Positions 1 through 9,308 are shown, numbered from the stretch's first letter. The stretch is 64,000 bases of DNA from Hyphomonas sp. (GCF_022844445.1 NZ_JALHLS010000004.1:184288-248287), one strand, 5' to 3'. Numbers and translations are program-made. Notes: generated by a model from the sequence alone, not told the origin.

Positions 1-102
1 GGAGATCAGTCCGCCTGCGGAGGATTCCGAGATGGCCACGGTTTCGCCGCGCGCTTTCAGGCGCGCGCCGATATCCGCCGCAAGAGGGAGGAGCGACTGC
101 AC
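1..102 (-). CDS. CinA C-terminal-domain family protein (PncC-like), N-terminal fragment
   Basis: Only the first about 34 codons lie in the window; the gene runs off its left edge. The reading contains ISESSAGGLIS, which matches the N-terminal signature of the CinA C-terminal domain family (nicotinamide-nucleotide amidohydrolase, PncC), where the usual form is AESCTGG. A GTG at 100-102 is the likely start because no ATG is available between it and the upstream crotonase stop at 107-109. The 4-nt gap suggests translation coupled to the crotonase. Characterised members deamidate NMN in the cytoplasm. Identification rests on one short motif, so the exact substrate is open. Confidence 0.6.
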   Translation of the reverse strand, partial: MQSLLPLAADIGARLKARGETVAISESSAGGLIS

Positions 103-106
103 AGGA

Positions 107-1018
107 TCAGTCTTTTCCGCCGATCCACTCGAACTCCCGCTCTTCCCACCAGGGGAAGAATTTGGGCATGCCGTCCGAGACCTTCACCGGATAGACCGGC
201 GTGCGCTTTTCGAGGAAGCTCATCACGCCCTCTTTCGCGTCCGGCGTCTTGCCGCGCGAGTAAATGGCGGCGGAGTCGACGATATGGGCGTCCATCGGGT
301 GCGAGGCCCCGAGCATCCGCCACATCATCTGGCGGGTGAGCGCGTTGGAGACAGGCGCCGTGTTGTCACCGATTTCCTTGGCGAGGGCGCGGGCCACATT
401 CATCAGCTCCGCCTGCGGAACAACCCGGCTGACGAGGCGGCCGGCGAGGGCTTCCGAGGCGGGGAAGACGCGGCCCGTATAGCACCATTCCAGCGCCTGC
501 TGGATGCCGACGAGGCGCGGCAGGAACCAGCTGGAGGCAGCTTCGGGGTTGATGCCGCGCTTGTTGAACACGAAACCGAAGCGGGCGTTGTCGGAGGCGA
601 TGCGGATGTCCATCGGCAGCTGCATCGTCACGCCGATGCCGACAGCGGCGCCGTTGATGGCGCCGATGACCGGCTTCAGGCTTTCGAAGATCCGCAGGGT
701 GAGGCGGCCGCCGCCATCGCGCTGGATGTCGATGTTTTCCGTGCGGCCCTTTTCGCCATCTCCCGCGCGGGCGTCATAGTCGAAGGTCTTGGCGCCGGCC
801 GACAGGTCAGCGCCGGCGCAGAAGGCTTTCTCGCCGTGTCCGGTGACGATGACCGCCTTTACGCTGTCATCCTTGTCGGTGATGTCGAAGGCTTCCATCA
901 TCTCGTACATCATCACGCCGGTGAAGGCGTTCATGTTGTTCGGGCGATAGATCGTCAGCGTAGCGACGCCGTCTTCGATGTCGAGAATGATTTCCTTGAA
1001 CTCTTTCGGGCGAGCCAT
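107..1018 (-). CDS. Enoyl-CoA hydratase/isomerase (crotonase) family protein
   Basis: A 303-residue crotonase-fold protein acting on acyl-CoA thioesters in the cytoplasm. The start at 1018 (MARPKEF) is preceded by AAGGAG, whereas an upstream in-frame ATG at 1066 has no such site. The oxyanion-hole segment KAFCAGADL (residues 65-72) and the GAAVGIG turn (123-129) are typical of the family. The two glutamates that hydrate enoyl-CoA in classical hydratases appear to be replaced: Thr131 and Phe151 sit at the equivalent positions, while Glu159 in NPEA is kept. That pattern suggests an isomerase or another crotonase reaction rather than simple hydration. A CinA-family gene follows 4 nt downstream. 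The family is certain; the reaction is not. Confidence 0.9.
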   Translation of the reverse strand: MARPKEFKEIILDIEDGVATLTIYRPNNMNAFTGVMMYEMMEAFDITDKDDSVKAVIVTGHGEKAFCAGADLSAGAKTFDYDARAGDGEKGRTENIDIQRDGGGRLTLRIFESLKPVIGAINGAAVGIGVTMQLPMDIRIASDNARFGFVFNKRGINPEAASSWFLPRLVGIQQALEWCYTGRVFPASEALAGRLVSRVVPQAELMNVARALAKEIGDNTAPVSNALTRQMMWRMLGASHPMDAHIVDSAAIYSRGKTPDAKEGVMSFLEKRTPVYPVKVSDGMPKFFPWWEEREFEWIGGKD

Positions 1019-1140
1019 GCGTAGTCCTCCTTGAATTGACCCTTCGACAAGGGACCCCTTCCCCAACGTCCGTCAAGCGCTGCCCGGGCCGGCAGGAAAC
1101 GGGGGTGACGGGGCCGTCATTTTTCGCTAGCGCTGGAGAC

Positions 1141-2070
1141 ATGGACCCGACGCCCCTGCCCGAAGTGACAACCCTGGCCGCGCCGTTTTTCGTGCTGTCG
1201 GTCGCCCTCGAATGGTGGGCGGTGAAGACTGGCCGGGCAAGCGGGCGGTACGAGACGAAAGACGCGCTCGCCTCGATGGCGATGGGGATCGGCAATCTCA
1301 CCGTGAATACGGTGACGGCAGCGATCTTCGTTTGGATGATGGCGTTGCTCTGGCCCTACCGGATCGCGACGCTGCCGTTCACCTGGTGGACATTCGCGCT
1401 GGCCTTCGTGCTGTATGATTTTGTCTATTACTGGAAGCACCGTTTTGCCCACCGGATGCGCTGGTTCTGGATGGAGCATGTGACGCACCATTCTTCCGAG
1501 CACTACAATCTGACGACCGCTCTCCGGCAGCCTTGGTTTGGGCCTTTCACGGGGCTGATCCTGCTGGGCCTGCCGATGGTCTGGATCGGGTTTCATCCGT
1601 ATGTGATCGCCTTCGTTGGCGGACTGAACCTGCTCTACCAGTTCTGGATTCACACCGAGGCGGTGAACAGAATGCCGAAATGGTTCGAGGCGGTGATGAA
1701 TACGCCGAGCCACCACCGGGTGCACCATGCGACGAACCCGCGATATCTCGATGCGAACTATGCAGGCGTGTTCATCATCTGGGACAGGATGTTTGGGAGC
1801 TTCGTGCCGGAGCTGGAGCGCGAGAAGCCGATCTATGGGATCGTGAAGCCGGTCGGAACCTATAATCCGTTCGTGATTGCGTTCCATGAGCTGGGCGGGT
1901 TGCTGAGAGACTGCGTGCGCGATGGCCTGCGGCCCTGGCGCTGGGTAGGCCGGGCGTTGAACGCGCCGGGCTGGAGCCCTGACGGGGCGCACAACCGGTC
2001 CGCCGAGTTGAAGCGCGCCTATGTGACAGCCCATCCCGATCAGGCGGGACAACCCGGATTGCCGAAATGA
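1141..2070 (+). CDS. Sterol desaturase/fatty acid hydroxylase family protein
   Basis: A 309-residue integral membrane di-iron hydroxylase. Several hydrophobic segments fill the first half. The histidine clusters that bind the di-iron centre are visible in order: KHRFAH, HVTHHS, then a downstream HHRVHH close to a conserved NPRYLDANY. This is the fatty acid hydroxylase/sterol desaturase superfamily pattern (HX3H, HX2HH, HX2HH). The start ATGGACCC at 1141 is preferred over an in-frame ATG at 1036 because the extra residues are polar and unlike the family. The stop overlaps the next gene by 4 nt (ATGA), so it probably heads an operon with the NTF2-like and acetyltransferase genes. The lipid substrate cannot be read from sequence. 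Confidence 0.88.
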   Translation: MDPTPLPEVTTLAAPFFVLSVALEWWAVKTGRASGRYETKDALASMAMGIGNLTVNTVTAAIFVWMMALLWPYRIATLPFTWWTFALAFVLYDFVYYWKHRFAHRMRWFWMEHVTHHSSEHYNLTTALRQPWFGPFTGLILLGLPMVWIGFHPYVIAFVGGLNLLYQFWIHTEAVNRMPKWFEAVMNTPSHHRVHHATNPRYLDANYAGVFIIWDRMFGSFVPELEREKPIYGIVKPVGTYNPFVIAFHELGGLLRDCVRDGLRPWRWVGRALNAPGWSPDGAHNRSAELKRAYVTAHPDQAGQPGLPK

Positions 2071-2468
2071 CGACGACCACCGATCTCATTCACCGCTACT
2101 ATGCCGCTTTCAATGCGAAGAACTGGACAGGCATGGCGGCGTGTGTGTCGGAGGACCTCAACCACTACGTCAATGAGGGCGACAAGCGCGGCGGACGCAA
2201 GGCCTTCGCTGAATTCCTGGCGCATATGGACGACTGCTATGATGAGCTGCTGACCGACATCGTGGTGATGCCGTCGGCGGATGGCACGCGCGCGGCGGCG
2301 GAGTTCATTGTCAACGGCAGTTACAACAAGACCGATCCCGGCCTGCCTCAAGCACGCGGGCAAAAGTATCGCTTGCCGGCGGGGGCTTTCTTCGACGTGA
2401 AGAGCGGCGAGATCCAGCGGGTGACGACCTATTACAACCTCAAGGAATGGATACGGCAGGTCTCGTGA
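2067..2468 (+). CDS. NTF2-like, ketosteroid isomerase-related protein
   Basis: A 133-residue single-domain protein of the NTF2/SnoaL fold, seen from the opening LIHRYYAAFNAKNW helix, the central polar strand region and the terminal VTTYYNLKEWIRQV strand. Members of this fold are small cytoplasmic isomerases, cyclases or binding proteins. The start overlaps the stop of the upstream hydroxylase (ATGA at 2067-2070), which indicates translational coupling. Its stop overlaps the next gene too. The nature of the reaction is unknown; the neighbouring hydroxylase makes a lipid or steroid-like ligand conceivable, but that is inference. Confidence 0.8.
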   Translation: MTTTTDLIHRYYAAFNAKNWTGMAACVSEDLNHYVNEGDKRGGRKAFAEFLAHMDDCYDELLTDIVVMPSADGTRAAAEFIVNGSYNKTDPGLPQARGQKYRLPAGAFFDVKSGEIQRVTTYYNLKEWIRQVS

Positions 2469-3049
2469 AAACGCGGACACTAACCGGAGAGGACCTCGAG
2501 CGCGCCCTGCCTGCACTGGCGGCGCTGCGCATCGAGGTATTTCGGGCGTTTCCGTATCTCTATGCCGGATCGGCAAGCTATGAGGTGCGTTACCTGCGCG
2601 ACTTTGCGGCGGCCAAGGACAGCTTCATCGTGGCGGCAGAAACGGACGCGGGCGAGATTGCCGGTTGCGCGACAGGATCGGCGCTGACAGGGCACCATGC
2701 GGAGTTTTCCGGGCCGCTGGTTCAGTCGGGCTTTCCATTGAGTTCGACGTTCTATTTTGGCGAGTCGGTGCTGCTTCCCGCGTTTCGCGGCCAGGGGCTT
2801 GGCCATGCCTTTTTCGATGCCCGCGAGGCGCATGCCAGGGCGCGCGGCTACAAGCGGGTGTGTTTCTGCGCGGTGGAGCGCACCAAGGACCATCCGGCTC
2901 GGCCAGAAGATTATTCGCCGCTTGACGGTTTCTGGACGAAGCGCGGCTACCGGAAGCTGGACGGGCTGGCGACGGAATTCGCCTGGCCCGTGGACCCCGG
3001 CGGACCAAACCTGATGCACCCGATGGGGTACTGGATGCGGGAGCTTTGA
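2465..3049 (+). CDS. GNAT family N-acetyltransferase
   Basis: A 194-residue GNAT acetyltransferase. The acetyl-CoA-binding motif A appears as the stretch LPAFRGQGLGHAFFDARE (R/Q-x-x-G-x-G). A GTG at 2465 overlaps the previous stop as GTGA and gives the N-terminus MKTRTLTGEDLE, in keeping with the 4-nt overlap of the preceding pair. An in-frame ATG at 2447 would add six residues and overlap by 22 nt. The acceptor substrate is unknown. It is the third gene of a tightly packed three-gene unit with the membrane hydroxylase and the NTF2-like protein. Confidence 0.85.
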   Translation: MKTRTLTGEDLERALPALAALRIEVFRAFPYLYAGSASYEVRYLRDFAAAKDSFIVAAETDAGEIAGCATGSALTGHHAEFSGPLVQSGFPLSSTFYFGESVLLPAFRGQGLGHAFFDAREAHARARGYKRVCFCAVERTKDHPARPEDYSPLDGFWTKRGYRKLDGLATEFAWPVDPGGPNLMHPMGYWMREL

Positions 3050-3143
3050 CGCGCCTCCATCCTTCCCCCAGCGTAAGTCGTGGACAGCAGGCAGCGGGGC
3101 GCTAGAGATAACGAAATCCCGCCAACTGCCCGGAGCCTCGCCG

Positions 3144-4787
3144 ATGCGCGCCCTTAGCCATGTCCTGCTGGCCCTAACAGCCGCTGCACTGGCCGCCTGC
3201 GCCCCCGAGACGCCCGCTGCCGCACCTGCCGAGCTACCGGCCGCCGATGCGGCGGCGATCGAGGCGCATATGGCATACCTCGCCTCGGACGACCTCGAAG
3301 GCCGGGAGACCGGCACGCCGGGCTATGACCTGGCGGCGGACTATGTGGCGGCAGAATTCGCCAGGATCGGCCTCGCGCCGGCGGGCGATGGCGGCACCTA
3401 TTTCCAGGAGATCACTTTCAAGCGCGCCGTGCGGGCGCCGGAGGGGCGGGCGTTTCAGGTGACGGATGCGGCGGGCAATGCGCTGCCCTTCACCGAGGGT
3501 CAGAACGCGGTGGTCTACAATGCGCTCAAGGCCCCGGAGGCGACGATTGAAGCGCCGGCCGTGTTCGTCGGCTTCGGGATCGTCGCGCCGGAACTCGGCC
3601 GGGACGATTTGGCGGGGCTGGACCTGACCGGCAAAGTGGCCGTGATGCTGAGCGGGACGCCCAAGGGCATCCAGAGCGAAGAGCGCGCCTTCTACGGCAA
3701 CCGCAAGACCAAGAACATTTCGGATCGCGGCGCGGTGGCGGTCGTCTCGGTGGAAACGCCGACTTCGAAAGGGGTCTATCCGTTCCAGCGCCTGCTGGCC
3801 GAAGGCCGACTCGAGACCGCAAGCATGGCCTGGATTCAGGCCGACGGGACGCCCTACAGCACCTCCCCGAACATCGCTGCCGCAGCGGGTGTCTCGCTTG
3901 AGAGCGCGCCCGCGCTTTTCACCGGCGCCGCAATCAGCTGGGACGAGGTGATCACGGCAGCGGAGGCCGAGGGCGGCACCGTGCAAAGCTTTGACCTGCC
4001 GCTGACGATCTCGATCACACAGCGCTCGACGCATGATTCTGTCACGTCTGCGAACGTCGTCGGAATGATCGAGGGGACCGATCCGGTCCTCAAGGACGAA
4101 GTGATCATCATCAGCGCTCACCTCGATCATATCGGTATATCGAAGACGATCGAGGAAGACACGATCAACAATGGCGCGCTCGACAACGCGAGCGGCATTG
4201 CGACGATGCTGGACGCGGCGCGGATGATGAAGGCGGGTCCGCCCCTGAAGCGAACCGTTGTATTCGTGGCGCTGACGGCAGAAGAAAAAGGACTTCTCGG
4301 CGCACAGTACTTTGCGATGAATCCGCCCATAGCTGGCGCAATCGTGGCAAACGTCAACCTGGACATGCCGATCCTGACCTATGACTTTACGGACATCATC
4401 GTTTACGGCGCGCTGCGCTCGAACATCGCGGCGACGGTCGAGACGGCCGCTTCCGGCATGGGCATCACTTTGAGCCCCGACCCGACGCCCGAGCAGGGCA
4501 TCTTCACCCGGTCCGATCATTTCCGCTTTGTCGAAGCGGGCATACCGTCCGTCTACCTCAAGCCTGGCTTCCAGAATGGCGGGGATGTAGCTTTCGCGGA
4601 GCACCAGGCAAAGAACTATCATCGCCCGTCGGACGACATGTCCAACAACCTGGATTTCAACGCCGCCGCCCGCTTTGCCGAACTCAACGCCCGCATTGCG
4701 CTGGCGCTGGCCAATCAGGATGTCCGCCCGCTGTGGAAGAAGGACGACTTTTTTGCCCGCCAGTTTAACGGGCCGATGGAACCCTGA
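3144..4787 (+). CDS. M28 family zinc aminopeptidase with PA domain, lipoprotein
   Basis: A 547-residue M28-type metallopeptidase. The N-terminus is a lipoprotein signal with lipobox LAAC (Cys19), followed by an Ala/Pro-rich linker. A protease-associated (PA) insert occupies the first third. The zinc ligands are visible as HLDH, LDNASG (Asp), TAEEKGLLG (Glu-Glu pair), NLDMP (Asp) and a late SDHFRF (His). It most likely removes N-terminal residues from peptides in the periplasm or at the outer membrane. It stands alone, with an upstream gap of 94 nt and an acyl-CoA ligase 30 nt downstream. Confidence 0.92.
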   Translation: MRALSHVLLALTAAALAACAPETPAAAPAELPAADAAAIEAHMAYLASDDLEGRETGTPGYDLAADYVAAEFARIGLAPAGDGGTYFQEITFKRAVRAPEGRAFQVTDAAGNALPFTEGQNAVVYNALKAPEATIEAPAVFVGFGIVAPELGRDDLAGLDLTGKVAVMLSGTPKGIQSEERAFYGNRKTKNISDRGAVAVVSVETPTSKGVYPFQRLLAEGRLETASMAWIQADGTPYSTSPNIAAAAGVSLESAPALFTGAAISWDEVITAAEAEGGTVQSFDLPLTISITQRSTHDSVTSANVVGMIEGTDPVLKDEVIIISAHLDHIGISKTIEEDTINNGALDNASGIATMLDAARMMKAGPPLKRTVVFVALTAEEKGLLGAQYFAMNPPIAGAIVANVNLDMPILTYDFTDIIVYGALRSNIAATVETAASGMGITLSPDPTPEQGIFTRSDHFRFVEAGIPSVYLKPGFQNGGDVAFAEHQAKNYHRPSDDMSNNLDFNAAARFAELNARIALALANQDVRPLWKKDDFFARQFNGPMEP

Positions 4788-4817
4788 GCCCAATTCATAA
4801 AATTCCCGGAGGAAACC

Positions 4818-6365
4818 ATGCACCCTTGTCACCACGCCAAGTCGAGACCTGACGCGCCCGCCATCATCATGTCCGGGTCCGGCGAGGTCATCACATTCAA
4901 GCAGCTGAATGACCGCTCCAACCAGATCGCACATGCGCTTCGCGCTGCAGGCTGCGCGCCGGGCGATACCATCGCCATCTTTGCGGAGAACTCGCCGCGC
5001 TACTTCGAGATCTGCTGGGCCGCGCAACGCGCCGGTCTCTACTATGTGGCCGTCTCCTCGCGCCTCACGACGCCGGAAGTGACCTACATCATCGAGGACT
5101 CGGGCGCGAAACTGCTGATCGCGAGTGCCTCAAAGGGCGCCATCGCGAAGGAAGTGAAGGCCGCCACCAGCCTGAAGCACAACTGGTCCATCGACGGGGA
5201 AATTGACGGATTCGCCGCGATGGAAGCCCATGTCGCGGCCTTTCCGGTGACGCCGATTGCCGACGAGATGGCTGGCACGGACATGCTCTATTCTTCCGGC
5301 ACCACCGGGCGCCCGAAAGGCATCCGCCCGCCTCTGGAGCGCGGACTGCCGATCGACGCGGACAACGCGCTGATCCAGATCGCGCGCGTGATGTCGGGCG
5401 CAACGGATCAGTCGGTATACCTGTCTCCGGCGCCGCTCTACCATGCCGCGCCGCTGCGCTGGTGCATGGCATTCACGCGCATCGGTGCGACGCTGATCAT
5501 CATGGAGAAGTTCGATCCGGAGGACTACCTGCGCCTCGTCGAGAAATACAAGGTCACGCACTCGCAGCTTGTGCCGACGATGTTCGTGAAGATGCTGAAG
5601 CTGCCGGAAGATGTACGCAAGACGTACGATGTGTCGAGCATCAAGTTCGCGATCCATGCGGCGGCGCCCTGCCCCGTGCCGGTCAAGGAACAGATGATCG
5701 CCTGGTGGGGCCCGGTGATCGACGAGTACTATGCCGGCTCGGAAGGCAATGGCATGACCTGGGTGAAGAGCCCCGACTGGATGACCCACAAGGGCACGGT
5801 CGGCCGCCCGGTTCTGGGCGAGCTGCACATCTGCAACGAGGACGGCGATGAAGTGCCGGTCGGCGAGGAAGGCCAAGTCTACTTCGGTGGCACCACGCCG
5901 CCAAACTATCACAACGCACCGGAGAAGAACAAAGCTGCGCTGAACCCCAAACACCCCGACTGGTCCTCGCTCGGCGATGTCGGCAAGGTGGATGCAGACG
6001 GCTTTCTCTACCTCACCGACCGCAAGGCGTTCATGATCATCTCGGGCGGCGTGAACATCTATCCTCAGGAATGCGAGAACATCCTGATCACCCACCCGAA
6101 GGTCGCCGACTGCGCGGTGATCGGCGTGCCCGATGAGGATTTCGGCGAAGCGGTGAAGGCGGTGGTGCAGCCGATGCCGGGCATTGCCCCGTCCGAGGAA
6201 CTGGCGGCCGAACTGATGGCGCACTGCCTGGCGAACCTGTCGAAGATCAAATGCCCGAAAAGCATCGACTTCGATCCGGAACTGCCGCGTCACCCGACCG
6301 GCAAGCTGTATAAGCGCCTGATCCGCGACCGCTACTGGGGCAACAAGGACAGCCGGATCGTCTGA
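4818..6365 (+). CDS. AMP-dependent acyl-CoA synthetase
   Basis: A 515-residue adenylate-forming ligase that activates a carboxylic acid to acyl-AMP and then acyl-CoA. The P-loop YSSGTTGRPKGI, the adenine motif YYAGSEGNG, the GDVGKVDADGFLYLTDR hinge region and the C-terminal catalytic lysine in HPTGKLYKR are all intact. The start is preceded by GGAGG at 4808. The acid substrate (fatty acid, aromatic or other) cannot be read directly. Fatty-acid use is suggested by acyl-CoA dehydrogenase, crotonase and MaoC genes elsewhere in the window, but none is adjacent. Confidence 0.92.
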   Translation: MHPCHHAKSRPDAPAIIMSGSGEVITFKQLNDRSNQIAHALRAAGCAPGDTIAIFAENSPRYFEICWAAQRAGLYYVAVSSRLTTPEVTYIIEDSGAKLLIASASKGAIAKEVKAATSLKHNWSIDGEIDGFAAMEAHVAAFPVTPIADEMAGTDMLYSSGTTGRPKGIRPPLERGLPIDADNALIQIARVMSGATDQSVYLSPAPLYHAAPLRWCMAFTRIGATLIIMEKFDPEDYLRLVEKYKVTHSQLVPTMFVKMLKLPEDVRKTYDVSSIKFAIHAAAPCPVPVKEQMIAWWGPVIDEYYAGSEGNGMTWVKSPDWMTHKGTVGRPVLGELHICNEDGDEVPVGEEGQVYFGGTTPPNYHNAPEKNKAALNPKHPDWSSLGDVGKVDADGFLYLTDRKAFMIISGGVNIYPQECENILITHPKVADCAVIGVPDEDFGEAVKAVVQPMPGIAPSEELAAELMAHCLANLSKIKCPKSIDFDPELPRHPTGKLYKRLIRDRYWGNKDSRIV

Positions 6366-6473
6366 TCTGGCCGAGGCCCCCGCTGCAAATGGAGCGGGCA
6401 ATATCGCTTGCTGAGGCGGCCTTGCGATCCGAAGGCAGGCAGCGCATCCTTCCGGGAAACCTGGGAGGAATGC

Positions 6474-7808
6474 ATGGTCAGCCGCAGCGATTTTCCGAAG
6501 GACTTTGTCTGGGGCGCGTCTACGGCGTCCTACCAGATTGAAGGCGCGCACGATCTGGACGGCCGCGGCCCGAGCATTTGGGATGCGTTCAGTGCAGAGC
6601 CCGGCCGGGTGAAGAACGGTGACACCGGGAATGTCGCCTGCGACCACTACCATCGGTACAAGGAAGATGTAGCGCTTATGAAGGCGGCGAACTTTGGCGC
6701 CTACCGGTTCTCTGTGTCGTGGAGCCGCGTGCTGCCGGAGGGGCGCGGGGCGCCGAATGAGGCAGGTTTGGACTTTTATGACCGGCTGGTGGACGAACTT
6801 TTGCAGAGCGGCGTGGCTCCCTGGCTCTGCCTCTATCACTGGGACCTGCCGCTGGCGCTACACAAGTCCGGGCTCGGCTGGACGAGCCGGGAGATTGTTC
6901 CGCTGTTTGCGGACTATGCAGGACTGTTGGCCAAGCGGCTGGGCGACCGGGTCTCGCACTGGGCGACGTTCAATGAGCCGAACATGTTCACGATGCTGGG
7001 TTATGGCGCCGGTGTGCATGCGCCGGGTATCCGCGACCGCGAGGCCTGGCTCGACGCCGTGCATCATGTGAACCTGTCGCACGGCGCGGCAGTACGGCGG
7101 CTGCGCGGGGAGCTGCCAGCGGGTGCGCAGATCGGCTCGGTGCCGAACCTGCAGCCGGCGCTGCCTGCAGCAAACACTGAGGATGACCGCGCGGCGGCGG
7201 CGAAGATGGATTCGGCGATGAACCGCGGCACGGCCGACCCGGTTTTCCTGGGCAAGTATGATCCGATCATGCGGGAGTGGATGGGTGCGCGGATCAAGCC
7301 CGGCGATGAGGAAGCGATCTATACTCCGCTCGACTGGCTGGGGCTGAACCACTACTCGCCGACCTATGCGCAGGCGCGCGTCAATGCGTTTGGCTTCCGC
7401 AATGCGAGCCCGCCTGAGGGCGCGGAGACGACGCTGATGGGCTGGCATGTGGCGCCGGGCGCCTTCCGCGACATGCTGGTGGAGACGTCGAAGCGCTACG
7501 GCCTACCGGTCTATGTGACCGAGAACGGCATGGCGGATGATGTCGAGGCGGATACAGCAGGGCGCGTCGAGGACACCGCGCGCGTGTCTTACTTGAATCG
7601 GTATCTCGGTGCAGTGCTGGAGGCGCGGGCGGCAGGGGCCGACGTGCGCGGCTATCTGGTCTGGTCGATGCTCGACAATTTCGAATGGGCGATGGGGTAC
7701 GGCCCGCGCTTTGGCGTGGTACATGTCGATTACAGGACGCTCCGGCGCACGCCGAAGGCGTCTTACCACTTCCTGGCCGAACTGGCTGGCGCGAAGGCTT
7801 CAATGTGA
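6474..7808 (+). CDS. Glycoside hydrolase family 1 beta-glucosidase
   Basis: A 444-residue GH1 enzyme, close to the usual family length. The acid/base glutamate is Glu168 in TFNEPN and the nucleophile is Glu350 in VTENGMAD, both intact. The N-terminus FVWGASTASYQIEG is the standard opening. There is no signal peptide, so the enzyme is cytoplasmic and would cleave imported beta-glucosides or cellobiose. The start at 6474 has GGGAGGA upstream; an in-frame ATG at 6408 adds residues unlike the family. The stop overlaps the next gene as GTGA, so the two are probably co-translated. No sugar transporter lies next to it. Confidence 0.94.
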   Translation: MVSRSDFPKDFVWGASTASYQIEGAHDLDGRGPSIWDAFSAEPGRVKNGDTGNVACDHYHRYKEDVALMKAANFGAYRFSVSWSRVLPEGRGAPNEAGLDFYDRLVDELLQSGVAPWLCLYHWDLPLALHKSGLGWTSREIVPLFADYAGLLAKRLGDRVSHWATFNEPNMFTMLGYGAGVHAPGIRDREAWLDAVHHVNLSHGAAVRRLRGELPAGAQIGSVPNLQPALPAANTEDDRAAAAKMDSAMNRGTADPVFLGKYDPIMREWMGARIKPGDEEAIYTPLDWLGLNHYSPTYAQARVNAFGFRNASPPEGAETTLMGWHVAPGAFRDMLVETSKRYGLPVYVTENGMADDVEADTAGRVEDTARVSYLNRYLGAVLEARAAGADVRGYLVWSMLDNFEWAMGYGPRFGVVHVDYRTLRRTPKASYHFLAELAGAKASM

Positions 7809-8947
7809 GCCTGATCCCGAACCAACGCCATCTCTTCGACATTCCGGAAGACGTGGCCTACCTGAACGTCGCGACCATGGGGCCGCTCCCCCTTGCCGCT
7901 TCGGCGGCGGGGCAGCGGGGCATCTCTCGCAAGCTGCGGCCTTGGACCATTCCGGATTCGGATTTTTTCACAGATACGCGCGCGCTGCGTCCGTTGCTGG
8001 CGAAGCTGATCGGCGCGGACGAGGCAGGCATCGCGTTCGTTCCGTCAGCGAGCTACGGCCTCGCCACGGCAGCACGCAACCTGCCACTGGCGAGGGGGCA
8101 GAAAATCCTGCTTCTCGCGGACCAGTTTCCCTCCAACGTCTACACCTGGCGCGAACATGCGCGGGCAACCGGCGCGGTGATTGAAACGGTTGCGGCGGCG
8201 GGCAACGTCTCCCTGTCGGAGGCGCTGCTGAACGCGATCACACCGGACACTGGGCTCGTCGCCTGCGCGCAGGTGCGCTGGACGGACGGGGCGCGGATTG
8301 ACCTGAAGGCGGTCGGTGCGCGGTGTCGCGAAGTGGGCGCGGCGCTGGTGCTGGACCTGACACAGAGCTGCGGCGCGATGGTATTCGATGTGGCCGAGGT
8401 GCAGCCCGACTTCGTGGTCACTGCTGGCTACAAATGGCTGCTCGGGCCGTATGCGACGGGCTTCCTCTACGCGGCGCCGCACAGGCGAGACGGCATACCG
8501 CTGGAACAGAACTGGATCACGCGCGAGGGCGCCGCTGATTTCTCGCGCCTGATCGACTATACCGACGCCTATGCTCCGGGCGCGGAGCGTTATGACATGG
8601 GCGAGCGGTCGAACTTCGCGCTGCTGCCGGCGCTGCACGCCGCAGTGCAGCAGATCCTCGACTGGGGCGTTGCGAACATCGAGATGACGCTGGGCCAGCA
8701 GAGCCGGACACTTGCGCAGGCATTGGAAAAACGAGGACTGACGACGGGCCCGGAAAGCGGGCGCGGGCCGCACTATCTCGGCGCGCTGTTGCCGGACACG
8801 GCGCCGGATGATCTGACGGCGCGACTTCGGTCAGAGAACATCTACGTCTCCAAGCGCGGGAGCCGCCTCAGGATCACGCCGCACCTGTTCACGAGCGAAA
8901 GCGATATCGCGCGCTTCCTTGGCGCACTGGACCGGCATCTCGGCTGA
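7805..8947 (+). CDS. Class V aminotransferase / cysteine desulfurase-like PLP enzyme
   Basis: A 380-residue fold-type I PLP enzyme. It starts with GTG overlapping the beta-glucosidase stop (GTGA at 7805-7808), giving the N-terminus MSLIPNQRHLFDIP. The PLP lysine lies in TAGYKWLLGPYATGF and a conserved DLTQSCGA segment carries the cofactor-binding aspartate. The kynureninase/isopenicillin-epimerase-like layout suggests an aminotransferase or lyase rather than a true IscS, since no reactive-cysteine loop is obvious. The link with the glucosidase is positional only; I cannot name the substrate. Confidence 0.85.
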   Translation: MSLIPNQRHLFDIPEDVAYLNVATMGPLPLAASAAGQRGISRKLRPWTIPDSDFFTDTRALRPLLAKLIGADEAGIAFVPSASYGLATAARNLPLARGQKILLLADQFPSNVYTWREHARATGAVIETVAAAGNVSLSEALLNAITPDTGLVACAQVRWTDGARIDLKAVGARCREVGAALVLDLTQSCGAMVFDVAEVQPDFVVTAGYKWLLGPYATGFLYAAPHRRDGIPLEQNWITREGAADFSRLIDYTDAYAPGAERYDMGERSNFALLPALHAAVQQILDWGVANIEMTLGQQSRTLAQALEKRGLTTGPESGRGPHYLGALLPDTAPDDLTARLRSENIYVSKRGSRLRITPHLFTSESDIARFLGALDRHLG

Positions 8948-8951
8948 AAGG

Positions 8952-9308
8952 TCAGAGCAGCCAGCTGGCAGGGTTGTCTGCCGGCCGGTTTGCGGCGAGG
9001 GCCTGCAGGCCCCGCGCGTTGCGCAGGACGTACCAGATGATGGCGGCCATGATGACCAGGACGCCGACGAGGAAATACGTCAGGATGAGACCGATGCCGA
9101 CGTAAACCACGCTCTTGGCAAAGATGTGCAGCTGGTTGCGCGTGTGGCTCTCGATCACAGCGTCGCCTTGCCCGCGGTTGAAGTAAGCCATCGCCGCCGC
9201 CACGACGTTGAGCCCAGGCACCAGGAGACCTGCAAGCAGACCGGCATAGATCAGCCGCGCATGGCCCGGCGTGCCCTTCCGGAGCGAAAAGAGGGTAGCG
9301 AGGGTCAT
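8952..9308 (-). CDS. Small integral membrane protein (DUF4870-like)
   Basis: A 118-residue protein with three predicted hydrophobic segments: about 18-40 (IYAGLLAGLLVPGLN region), 63-85 and a run through 80-98. The HARLIY start of the first helix followed by a polar loop and two helices resembles the DUF4870 family of small membrane proteins of unknown role. It lies convergent to the aminotransferase, with 4 nt between the two stops. No partner gene shares its strand. The family match is by pattern memory only. Confidence 0.65.
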   Translation of the reverse strand: MTLATLFSLRKGTPGHARLIYAGLLAGLLVPGLNVVAAAMAYFNRGQGDAVIESHTRNQLHIFAKSVVYVGIGLILTYFLVGVLVIMAAIIWYVLRNARGLQALAANRPADNPASWLL

